Positions 54,301-60,133 of a stretch of 64,000 nucleotides of DNA are shown here, piece after piece. Origin of the DNA: Desulforapulum autotrophicum (GTDB lineage: Bacteria; Desulfobacterota; Desulfobacteria; Desulfobacterales; Desulfolunaceae); contig DYJE01000014.1 in NCBI GenBank assembly GCA_020723285.1, forward strand, positions 1-64,000, written 5' to 3'. Each line of letters opens with the position of its first letter. The first letter of the stretch is position 1. The notes beneath the pieces were generated by a model. It saw only the letters and a program-made list of their open reading frames with translations, was not told where the DNA came from and did not search any database. The translations under genes were made by a program, and so were the position numbers.

Positions 54301-57300
54301 CCGATCCGGCTTTTCACAGAGCCAAGGGCGCAGGCCCCGGTTTTTACACTTCGCCCCATATCCTTGTAAATGTCCCGAAATGCCATGGACAAACCGCTGA
54401 TTTCGATGGGATCTCCGATAAAAGTCCCTGTTCCGTGGGTTTCCACATACCCGATGCTCTCCGGTTCAATGCCGGCCTTGAGAACGGCCTTGGTCACCAG
54501 ACGGGCCTGGGACGGTGCGCAGGGCGCGGTCAAAGATTCTGTCCGGCCTCCATGACTCACCGCCGAACCCTTGATGACAGCATGGATAAAGTCCCCATCC
54601 CTTTGGGCATCGGCAAGGGGCTTCAGAAGAACGGCCCCCACACCTTCCCCCCTCACGTAACCGTCCGCGTTACTGCCGAAGGTGCTGCATTGCCCCTGAC
54701 CGCTCAACAGCCCGGAACGCCCGAGGGACGTGAAATTTTCGCCTGAAATCAAAAGGTTCACACCGCCTGCGATGGCCATGGAGCAATCGCCCTGGCGCAT
54801 GGCCGAGATGGCCCTGTACACCGCCACAAGGGAACTGGAGCAGGCCGTGTCGATGGCCTCGCTGGGGCCGTGGAAATCAAGGATGTACGATATCCGGTTG
54901 GCGATCATGGTATGGGCGAGTCCTGTGGCCATGTATGCCTCCGGTTCCGCGCCGGATTTGCGGATGACATCGTGGTAATCAAATGAGGAAACGCCCGCAA
55001 AAATCCCGATATCCGCTCCGGCCAGCTTCTGCGGAGCATACCCGGCATTTTCGAACGTGTTCCATACCGTCTGGAGAAACAGCCGGTGCTGGGGGTCCAT
55101 CAACCGGGCCTCCATGGCGTTGATCCTGAAATACTCCGCGTCGAATCCGTCGATATCCTTGATAAAGCCCCCACAGCGCGCAAAATGCCCCCTGGCCGTG
55201 TCAAGGTAAAGCCCCCGGATATCGTCCGGGAAATCATGGACAGATGAAACCCCTTTTTCGAGATTATCCAGAAATTCCGAAGGGCTGTCCGCGCCGGGGA
55301 ATCTGCAGCTCATTCCGATGATGGCGATGTCGTCCCCGAAGTCGCGTTCCTTTGATACCCCGGAATTGAGGCCAGGCACTTGGGCATCGTCGGACCCGGT
55401 AAAAAAATGGATCAGTTTGTTCACGGTGGGATAGTCATAAAACAGGGTGGGGGAGCAGATCCGGCCGGTCATTTTTTCCAGTTCTTCCGTCAGTTCCACA
55501 GCCTCGGATGACGTCAGCCCGTAATTCCCGAAAGGCTGGTCCGGGTCCAGTTCCCCGGAGGGGATATTGAAAAACACCGCCAGCTTTTCCGTGAGAGTGT
55601 ACTGAAGGTCTTCGCGGTCAATCCCCGGCCTTTCCTGCCGGATCATCCGGCTCCCGGCATGAGCGGATAACCGGTCGATCATCTGAAATCCATGGTCAGC
55701 ATAGCGTTTGCGGGTTTCATTACGCCTGATTTTTCCGCTTGTGGTCACCGGCAGGCTTTTCGGTGGCACAAGAATCACGTCGGACACGTTCAGTTCGTGG
55801 TCTTTCTTGATGACAGCGGCGATTCGCTTCAACAGTTTTTCCGTTATCCCGGTATCCACAGGTCCTGTGTATTCGGCGGCCACATACAGATCGTCGTCGA
55901 CCTGAAACGATGCCACCCTGCCCGGCCGGATGCCTTCACCGGCCGTTTCAGTGCTGAGCTCAATATCCTGGGGGTAAAAGTTCCGCCCCTTGAAAATCAT
56001 CATATCCTTTCGCCGTCCGGCGATGTAAAGTTCCCCGTTCATCATGAAACCCAGGTCACCGGTCCGGAGATACGGCCCGTCACCGTCGCCGGTAAACGCC
56101 CGGAACGTTTCATCGCTCAGTTCGGGCCTGTTCCAGTAGCCCCTGGCCACGCTGGGACCTTTGACCCATATCTCGCCGACGTGCTGATCCGCGAGAATGT
56201 GACGATTGTCAGGGTCCACGATGCGGACAAGCTGTCCATCGGGCGTCTTTCCATGGGCGATCAGCCGGACAGAGTCGCTCGTTCCTTCATTGACCGGCAC
56301 CACAATCCCCCGGGAAAAATGGTCTTTATCCGCATGAACGTCATGGAATCGCGCGTTTTGAGGCGCACAACTGACAAACAATGTGTTTTCCGCCAGACCG
56401 TAGCAGGGCGTGAATGAACTCCGCCTGAATCCGTGGCGGCCGTACAGGGCGCAGAATCGGTCTATCGTATCACCGCGGACAGGTTCCGCTCCGGAAAAAG
56501 CGATGTTCCAGTGTGAAAGGTCCAGGTTTTCGCATCGCTTCGCATCGTATTTTCGCACACAGAGCTCGTATGCGAAATTCGGCCCCCCGCTGATCACGGC
56601 TTTCGTCCGTGACACGTTTTCAAGCCAGGACAAGGGATCCACCAGAAAATCCAAAGGAGACATGAGCACCGCCTTGTAACCGGAGTAAAACGCCTGAAGC
56701 ACGATGCCGATCAGCCCCATGTCATGATACAGCGGAAGCCAGCCGACCCCGGTGACTTCTTCCGGTGCCCCAAGCCCGAACCCTTCCCTGATGAGTCCTT
56801 CGTTATGAATGATATTGCCGTGGGACACCATGACCCCTTTGGGATGGTTCGTCGAACCCGACGTGTACTGGATGAAGGCAATGTCATCCGGGCTGACGGC
56901 CGGATCGGTCCAGTGTTCAGCCCATTCACCGGTAAACGACTCGAACAGAATTTCCTCAAGACGTGTGCAGGTCCAGCCCAGTTTTTCGCCGGCGTCTGAG
57001 ACGTCCCGTGTGGTGATCAGCCCCATAGGCTCCGCGTCGTCGATGACATGGTTGATTTTGCGGATAAACGAATGGGAAAAAGGCGGATAAAGCGGAATGG
57101 GTATCATTCCCGCGCACATGCATCCGAAAAAAGAAACCACAAAATCAAACCCCGGTTTCAACGCAAGAATCAGCCGGTCGCCTTTGTGAAACCGCTGCTG
57201 AAGATACCCCGCCGCTCTCAGTGAACAGTCATGCAGCATGCCGTAAGTGACGTCAAGGGATTCCGTGTTTGACAGAAATGAGTACAGAACGTGTTCGTTC

Positions 57301-57374
57301 AATGAAGCGTTGCGTACAAACATCCCGTCGACAAGTGTGGTCATTCTACCCGTTTTCATTTGATTTCCTTTCAT
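48336..57374 (-). CDS. FAAL-initiated hybrid PKS/NRPS megasynthase with two reductase domains
   Basis: A single 3,012-residue assembly line. Reading order: fatty acyl-AMP ligase (about 10-560), ACP (585-655), ketosynthase (680-1110), KS-AT-type linker with no AT (1110-1270), ACP (1285-1355), NAD(P)-binding thioester reductase (1390-1745), C-terminal half of a condensation domain (1760-1995), adenylation domain (2015-2505), PCP (2520-2595), terminal thioester reductase (2630-3000). Each is annotated below. Expected chemistry: a free fatty acid is adenylated and loaded, extended once, then reduced; an amino acid is activated on the last module and released reductively. There is no AT, so an AT in trans is required; no PPTase, AT, thioesterase, transporter or tailoring gene is in the window. 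The gene appears more GC-rich than its neighbours. No ribosome site is strong (GAAAGGAAATCAAATG region); an internal ATG at residue 6 or 12 is also possible. The product is unknown to me. Confidence 0.93.
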   Translation of the reverse strand: MKGNQMKTGRMTTLVDGMFVRNASLNEHVLYSFLSNTESLDVTYGMLHDCSLRAAGYLQQRFHKGDRLILALKPGFDFVVSFFGCMCAGMIPIPLYPPFSHSFIRKINHVIDDAEPMGLITTRDVSDAGEKLGWTCTRLEEILFESFTGEWAEHWTDPAVSPDDIAFIQYTSGSTNHPKGVMVSHGNIIHNEGLIREGFGLGAPEEVTGVGWLPLYHDMGLIGIVLQAFYSGYKAVLMSPLDFLVDPLSWLENVSRTKAVISGGPNFAYELCVRKYDAKRCENLDLSHWNIAFSGAEPVRGDTIDRFCALYGRHGFRRSSFTPCYGLAENTLFVSCAPQNARFHDVHADKDHFSRGIVVPVNEGTSDSVRLIAHGKTPDGQLVRIVDPDNRHILADQHVGEIWVKGPSVARGYWNRPELSDETFRAFTGDGDGPYLRTGDLGFMMNGELYIAGRRKDMMIFKGRNFYPQDIELSTETAGEGIRPGRVASFQVDDDLYVAAEYTGPVDTGITEKLLKRIAAVIKKDHELNVSDVILVPPKSLPVTTSGKIRRNETRKRYADHGFQMIDRLSAHAGSRMIRQERPGIDREDLQYTLTEKLAVFFNIPSGELDPDQPFGNYGLTSSEAVELTEELEKMTGRICSPTLFYDYPTVNKLIHFFTGSDDAQVPGLNSGVSKERDFGDDIAIIGMSCRFPGADSPSEFLDNLEKGVSSVHDFPDDIRGLYLDTARGHFARCGGFIKDIDGFDAEYFRINAMEARLMDPQHRLFLQTVWNTFENAGYAPQKLAGADIGIFAGVSSFDYHDVIRKSGAEPEAYMATGLAHTMIANRISYILDFHGPSEAIDTACSSSLVAVYRAISAMRQGDCSMAIAGGVNLLISGENFTSLGRSGLLSGQGQCSTFGSNADGYVRGEGVGAVLLKPLADAQRDGDFIHAVIKGSAVSHGGRTESLTAPCAPSQARLVTKAVLKAGIEPESIGYVETHGTGTFIGDPIEISGLSMAFRDIYKDMGRSVKTGACALGSVKSRIGHLESAAGIAGLIKVVEMLKRQVITPNNHLEEVNSLIALSGSPFFINREKMAWKKPHDLDGRDLPRRAGISSFGFGGSYAHLILEEYPAPDMTAENSAEQLAVYSARTREGLVRMAASHLAWLEDRNNSWMTGEGLFHYAHTLMYGRDHDRHRLAVVAGGRDSLVSALQRFVSGETDSPDAFEGVAVKENAAETPVSGSLREKAAKWVSGGCFDESVRTRFKKLPLPGYVFETRSYFALGDGSVRDQGAQSPEAVVAVRRSFEDVTGFLKQRVADMLGFEAADVDTDSTFDEWGMDSVAVISVINRLEEWAGMEIPSTVFKDHRTIRGLARYVAEGLTIPETHLDLVSETELDEFLFRHETPMASPSGKNLFLTGCTGYLGSYLLVELLLKTDADIHCLVRAESREKGMERICDAVKRFGAADDIPLNRIHAVVGDLGEWRLGLDRNEFTRLCQVIDTIWHCGATVDWMKPFDALKKTNVEGTREVIRMAGTSQIKTLHFISSLAVLPLVHGKNRWFEEEVNDPRGITTGYGQSKWVAEQLCLKARRWRIPVHVYRFDYVAGTPGRGVMKESDFIARLIKGCIRMGTVPQEETNFDIIPVDHLCRMLTAIARSGDTPGRIYHLINKRPYSTSDFARLIRERGYKLTRIPFETWKKQTRKDKDNALYPLYPFINGYDKDTFESYSFWTVDNTNTMKALFAADPDMIRFIPDPADILKSVMDYLEKRNAIPRGMFGPVAVRQMAYWEKQLADAPLGIPLPANHRAPDDQEKRNSLKTHAFSMDFPETGKQAIAELGLTEKDMVLSAVAILLSRYGRQNDILMDFAEIGHGDRDMSLHRFFIRTGVDSGENLGLLALTVKQLASEAKSNGDISVDMLERYLGLTRDTYPVQCVWTVLPDAAGGMDMKAPVRLVFSPDDTGRGRLYGVIVYDSERYDDALAVNMAGHLSQLVRNFAGHLGQPLSSLPMLSDDERLELMGLNCDSAMDYPEGRLIHGIFSENAKKYPLKTALRFQGKSLTFGELDRLSGLASSLIQASGLGRGHVVGLAMEKSMTLMVALMGILKSGAAYLPLDLDYPEDRLKHMVSDAGLRLIITDPGREGHGAWAGVKTLAFDGDGECLRDIRTSDSPAIPDTGVSHTDPAYIIYTSGSTGKPKGVVATHQGIVNLVHAMNRLVDFRPDHTMLCLTRLSFDMVKPELFIPLLLGGTMHILPPDIGRDGYLLKDFLENHPVNLMQATPSSWRLLLYAGWEGHPDMTLITGGEPLSPDLAGVLATKGKKLLNCYGPTETTVWSTAAEITAESGVHIGRALGNTKLYVLGPDLQPVPKGIPGELFIGGHGVTRGYHGQPELTRSRFLPDSFSGEENARMYRTGDLVRLRKDMALEYIERLDHQVKVRGYRIELQEIEQAILGVTGVREAVVQVVTDDAGDKSLAAWLVADLPESQSPGDRMIRDHVAKTLPPWMVPTHMVFLDAMPLNSNGKIDRNRLPDPRKNTGVQVKSQPVSDTEKILTALWEQNLGIPLLGIDDDFIEWGGDSLKAMKLLVEINERFGVSLTVQRLFENMTVRKLSETLERMMNGEADRESDTVETMLADAVFASDGFETEDRVQAEDGREFSQVFLTGATGYLGAYLLRDLLEKTNARVFCLVRAGNVETAMARIASNLEHYGIWKNAYAQRITALPGDLAKTRFGLDEEVYAEAAIRSDAVIHNGAMVNFSYPYGLLKKANVTGTREILAFAAKGRVKPLCYVSTIGVFERKDPDVFHPVGEDSELPGAAELYYGYSQSKWVAEKMVRAYRELGRPVTIVRPGPIYGDSRSGVLNVEDFFCRMISACARFNAVPDLGVELDGLPVDHVSRIIVDMALSSETLGRNYNIVSPFPLNLNDLLDGLDRAGYAPDRLSVDEWVNMLRRSAVDDPALSAFLPLVDDVLAGTGGRTFFQMQTVRRQRYSCSNLVEFLAVNGLAMEPLHRDVFLRYTEYMRSEGFIRTHAEAVAS
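48400..49475 (-). other. Domain: terminal thioester reductase (TR2)
   Basis: VFLTGATGYLGAYLLRDLLE is the extended-SDR nucleotide-binding start. Later come AMVNFSYPYGLLKKANVTGT, the YYGYSQSKWVAEKM motif with catalytic Tyr and Lys, and IVRPGPIYGD. Terminal TR domains release PCP-bound acyl thioesters as aldehydes or, after a second reduction, alcohols. Confidence 0.9.
49590..49820 (-). other. Domain: peptidyl carrier protein
   Basis: WGGDSLKAMKLLVEINERFG near residue 2553 holds the phosphopantetheine Ser in GGDS. The ends match a standard PCP between A and TR domains. Confidence 0.9.
49850..51330 (-). other. Domain: adenylation domain, possible glycine-like code
   Basis: Core motifs visible: TFGELDRLSG, YIIYTSGSTGKPKGV (A3), CYGPTETTVW (A5), YRTGDLVR (A7), LDHQVKVRGYRIE (A8), NSNGKIDRNRLP (A10, catalytic Lys). 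By eye against GrsA PheA, the ten code residues read D-M-P-Q-I-G-C-V-W-K. The Asp expected for alpha-amino acids is present. Known glycine code D-I-L-Q-L-G-L-I-W-K shares D, Q, G, W, K and similar residues at two more, so a small residue such as Gly is a guess. Confidence 0.75.
51385..52090 (-). other. Domain: C-terminal half of a condensation domain
   Basis: Starts MAYWEKQLADAPLGIPLPAN, equivalent to the mid-domain YW..L......LPTD motif of C domains, and continues through LSRYGRQNDILMDFAEIGHG to the SSLPMLSDDERLEL exit. About 235 residues instead of 450. The N-terminal lobe with HHxxxDG is absent; TR1 stands in its place. Amide bond formation would therefore not be expected here. Confidence 0.8.
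52140..53200 (-). other. Domain: internal thioester reductase (TR1)
   Basis: NLFLTGCTGYLGSYLLVELL begins the NAD(P) fold; IWHCGATVDWMKPFDALKKT, the catalytic GYGQSKWVAEQLC and YRFDYVAGTPGRG follow. TR domains usually end a synthase; this one is followed by 1,250 more residues. Confidence 0.88.
53310..53525 (-). other. Domain: second acyl carrier protein
   Basis: TFDEWGMDSVAVISVINRLE near residue 1318, phosphopantetheine Ser in GMDS, flanked by helices typical of PKS ACPs. It follows the KS without an AT. Confidence 0.88.
54045..55340 (-). other. Domain: ketosynthase, trans-AT-like
   Basis: DIAIIGMSCRFPGADSPSEF start; DTACSSSLVAVYRA with the active Cys near 843; ETHGTGTFIGDP and GHLESAAGIAGLIK with the two His. 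SHGGRTESLTAPCAPSQARL resembles trans-AT KSs. After it, about 150 residues resemble a KS-to-AT linker ending KLPLPGYVFETRSYF, the usual post-AT hinge motif; the AT itself is missing. Confidence 0.9.
55400..55620 (-). other. Domain: first acyl carrier protein
   Basis: FGNYGLTSSEAVELTEELEK near residue 618; Ser after GLT is the probable phosphopantetheine site. It directly follows the FAAL and would receive its acyl adenylate. Confidence 0.85.
55690..57344 (-). other. Domain: fatty acyl-AMP ligase (FAAL)
   Basis: AFIQYTSGSTNHPKGVMVSH near residue 170 (P-loop), GWLPLYHDMGLIG near 210 (typical of FAAL), SGAEPVRGDTIDRF near 290 and a C-terminal TSGKIRRNETRKRY. FAALs activate free fatty acids without CoA and pass them to the following ACP. 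Confidence 0.9.
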
Positions 57375-57982
57375 TTTCTTAGATTTGACATATGTTTATG
57401 ATTCGCGAAATATCGCGAACAGACCAGAATGATGTCATCATCCTGAATGCGACTCTAAAGGAAACAAACAATACCGGGACGTTATAACGATATGTGATAT
57501 GCGATGCGTTTCGCATCAAATTTTTCAGTCATCCAGCGGTATGAACAGTCGTTCAGAACCGGGGCTTTTTCCGGAATTTATAAGAGTATGATACTGATTA
57601 TATTTTGAATATTAATTATAGAAGTGTTTTAAAATAACCGCCTGCAATCCATGAAAGTAAAAAAGCTGGGATACCCATGAGGATATTCGATCATTATACG
57701 ATAAAACTGACAACGTCACAGAACGTAAAAAGTTGCAATTCACGGTATCAATAGAGCATGAATCAGCATTAAAAATCAATGAAAAAATGTTTATAACATT
57801 AAAAATAAATCTTTATTGATTAATTGAAATAATTGGATATAATATACGAATTATCGTCACGACATGGATGATCCAATAAATTCGGACAAATGGCCTGGAC
57901 AACCGGACCGACGACCATGTCCCGGACTCCCGCCCCATGACGTTTTCCCGTGAGGTTCTTTCACAAAAAACCGGAAGCCGCG
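57375..57982. promoter_or_regulatory. AT-rich megasynthase upstream region with four dyads
   Basis: A 608-base gap with no gene. Four perfect dyads cluster near the megasynthase side: TTCGCG-AAATAT-CGCGAA at 57402-57419, ATGATG-T-CATCAT at 57429-57441, CGTTATAACG at 57480-57489 and GATGCG-TTT-CGCATC at 57503-57517. The remaining AT-rich part (57540-57860) must carry the promoter, but I cannot place -35/-10 elements reliably. Binding proteins are unknown. Confidence 0.45.
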
Positions 57983-59557
57983 TTAAGTCACCGGCTTTGA
58001 TTTCCCTGGGGTTGGCATTGGCTTTTTTGCCGGGGGCCTGCTGAAAACCGCATTTTTCACATCAGATTCGGTAAAATCGACACGCTGGACTGAGCATTGG
58101 TCAAACATGGCACCGTTCATTTTCGCTTTGCGAAAATGTGACCCATCGAGAACAACCCTAAAAAACCGGACATTTCGAACATCCGAAGATTTCAGGGAAA
58201 CACCTTTCATCATTGAATTCTCGAACGTGCTGCCTTTCAAATTGGCCCCCGTCATGACAGCGCCGTCAAAAACGCATCCCGTAAACGAACCGTTCGACAA
58301 ATCACAACCCGACAGCTCAGAGCCAGAAAACCTGACATTGATCCACACACCGTTTTTCATGGACGCATTGGTTAGCGCCACCCCTCTCAATTGGACATTT
58401 TCAAATCGTACCCCGTTCATTGAAACCCGGCCCAGTCTCACCGCCGACATATCCGTATGTTTGACATCACTGCCTGTAAAATCAATCCCGTCCAGAACTG
58501 AAGCGTTCAGCACAACACCGTTCCACTGGGATTGTTTCATGGATATGGTTTTCATGGACGCGCCCAGAAGTTTCGTATGATCCAGGATCGTATCGTCAAA
58601 ATCGCAGCTCACGAAATCGGAATAGCTCAAATCTGCAGAACCCAGATTTGAACCCCTGAACTTCGATTCACGAACCTGTGTTTTCCGAAGATCCACATAC
58701 CTCAGATCTGACCCGTTAAAAGACGTCTCGACAAGAAAACAGTCGTCGAGTCTCGCGTTGCTGAGCATGGAACCTGAAAAGCTGCATTTTTCAGCTGTCA
58801 AACCCCTCATGTAGCTCCCGCTGATATCCGTTGATTCCATGTCCACTTTTTTCAAATATGAAAAACTGAGATTTGTTTCACGGAGCGTGGAATTCACCTT
58901 TTTCCGGGCTGCGAAAACAACATTCTCGCACTTGATTCCACTCAGATTCGCACCTGTAAAATCTGATGCATGAATTTCCGAATCATAAATATGAGAACCG
59001 TGGACATCGGCTCGCTTGAAATTGACGGCGTTAAACACCAGAGAAAGCACGGAGAAACTGACATCCGCCTGTGACAGATCCACCTGGGTAAAAGTTGTCT
59101 CACGAATATACGAGCCCTTCATTTTCGCGTTATTCAAACGGACGGCACTCATCTTCGAATCCGTCAGAACAACGTAATTCAGAACGGAATCCGCCATGGC
59201 CATGGAACTGAATTCCGATCTCTGGATTTTTGAACCGCTGAGATTGGAAGCGGACAGGGTCACTTTCCGGAAATTCGAATCCAGGATGATGGAATCCCTG
59301 AAATCCGCTTTGTCAAAGTTGGCCTGGTCGATGTCCACATGAAAAAACCTGACACGGTTCAGATTCTTCGATGGGCAGACAATGTTCTGAAAAGATTTGT
59401 TTTCAAAAATCGCGCCGCTGGACATATGAACCGTTTTTGGTGTTGCCGCCACCTTCACGCCACTTTTCGGAGGCCCGTCGGCGGAGCTGACGTCCAACGC
59501 TGAAAACCATGGACATAACGCGCAAAACAGTAATAATCGGATGAAAATAGGCTTCAA
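57983..59557 (-). CDS. Secreted pentapeptide-repeat protein
   Basis: A 524-residue protein with a signal peptide (about 1-26) and then almost entirely A(D/N)LXX-type pentapeptide repeats (SNLSGSKIQRSEFSSM, RGSNLGSADLSYSDFVSCDF, MTGANLKGSTFENSMMKGVS), forming an expected quadrilateral beta-helix of about 90 turns. The repeat is less strict than in MfpA or Qnr proteins. Starts with TTG at 59557 behind AGAGGA. It is followed by a LysM lipoprotein and a kinase on the same strand, upstream in transcript order. Function unknown; an envelope structural or binding role is plausible. Confidence 0.88.
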   Translation of the reverse strand: MKPIFIRLLLFCALCPWFSALDVSSADGPPKSGVKVAATPKTVHMSSGAIFENKSFQNIVCPSKNLNRVRFFHVDIDQANFDKADFRDSIILDSNFRKVTLSASNLSGSKIQRSEFSSMAMADSVLNYVVLTDSKMSAVRLNNAKMKGSYIRETTFTQVDLSQADVSFSVLSLVFNAVNFKRADVHGSHIYDSEIHASDFTGANLSGIKCENVVFAARKKVNSTLRETNLSFSYLKKVDMESTDISGSYMRGLTAEKCSFSGSMLSNARLDDCFLVETSFNGSDLRYVDLRKTQVRESKFRGSNLGSADLSYSDFVSCDFDDTILDHTKLLGASMKTISMKQSQWNGVVLNASVLDGIDFTGSDVKHTDMSAVRLGRVSMNGVRFENVQLRGVALTNASMKNGVWINVRFSGSELSGCDLSNGSFTGCVFDGAVMTGANLKGSTFENSMMKGVSLKSSDVRNVRFFRVVLDGSHFRKAKMNGAMFDQCSVQRVDFTESDVKNAVFSRPPAKKPMPTPGKSKPVT

Positions 59558-59579
59558 AAAGGTGTCCTCTTATAACGTT

Positions 59580-60020
59580 CTATCGAGGTCCAAAAAGCTG
59601 AAAATCGTCTTTTGCGGTTCCGGGGGACGGCTGTTTTTTTTCGCGATCCTTTCTGGCCGGCGAGGATTTATGAACCGTTTTCTTTTTTCGCGATTCATCC
59701 ACATGGGACCTCGGCATGGCCTGGGTGGTGATGAGGATGTCCTTGGGGATGAAAACCTGGGTTCCCACGATGATTTCCTCAGGGCCAAGGGTTGGGTTGG
59801 ATTCCATCAATCGTTCCGCATTCTCGGATTTCCCCGTATACCAGCGGGATATGATTTCAAGATTTTCATCCGCCCAGGTCACGGTATGAACGAATCCGGA
59901 CACAGCCGGTTTGAGAGGCTTCCACTTTTTTTCATCGGTTCCGAACAGAGAACAGCCGCTCACCATGACGACAGCCATGATCAAAAAAAGGCATCCTGAT
60001 TTTCTGAGTGATGAATTCAT
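59580..60020 (-). CDS. LysM-like lipoprotein
   Basis: A 146-residue protein. Lipoprotein signal peptide with lipobox VSGC at residues 20-23 and a Ser-Leu after the Cys. A LysM-like segment (about 44-95, TVTWADENLEIISRWYTGKS, then NPTLGPEEIIVGTQVFIP) should bind peptidoglycan. A basic low-complexity tail (RKKKTVHKSSPARKDREKKQ) follows. It lies 22 bases upstream of the pentapeptide gene. Confidence 0.85.
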   Translation of the reverse strand: MNSSLRKSGCLFLIMAVVMVSGCSLFGTDEKKWKPLKPAVSGFVHTVTWADENLEIISRWYTGKSENAERLMESNPTLGPEEIIVGTQVFIPKDILITTQAMPRSHVDESRKKKTVHKSSPARKDREKKQPSPGTAKDDFQLFGPR

Positions 60021-60133
60021 GGATATGTGACCCGGTTCCCAGCTCCTTACGACAACCCCATACTGGACTTATATACACTGGAATAGAGATATTCAAGATA
60101 AATGTTATGTGGTTGGTCAGGGAATATGAGTGG

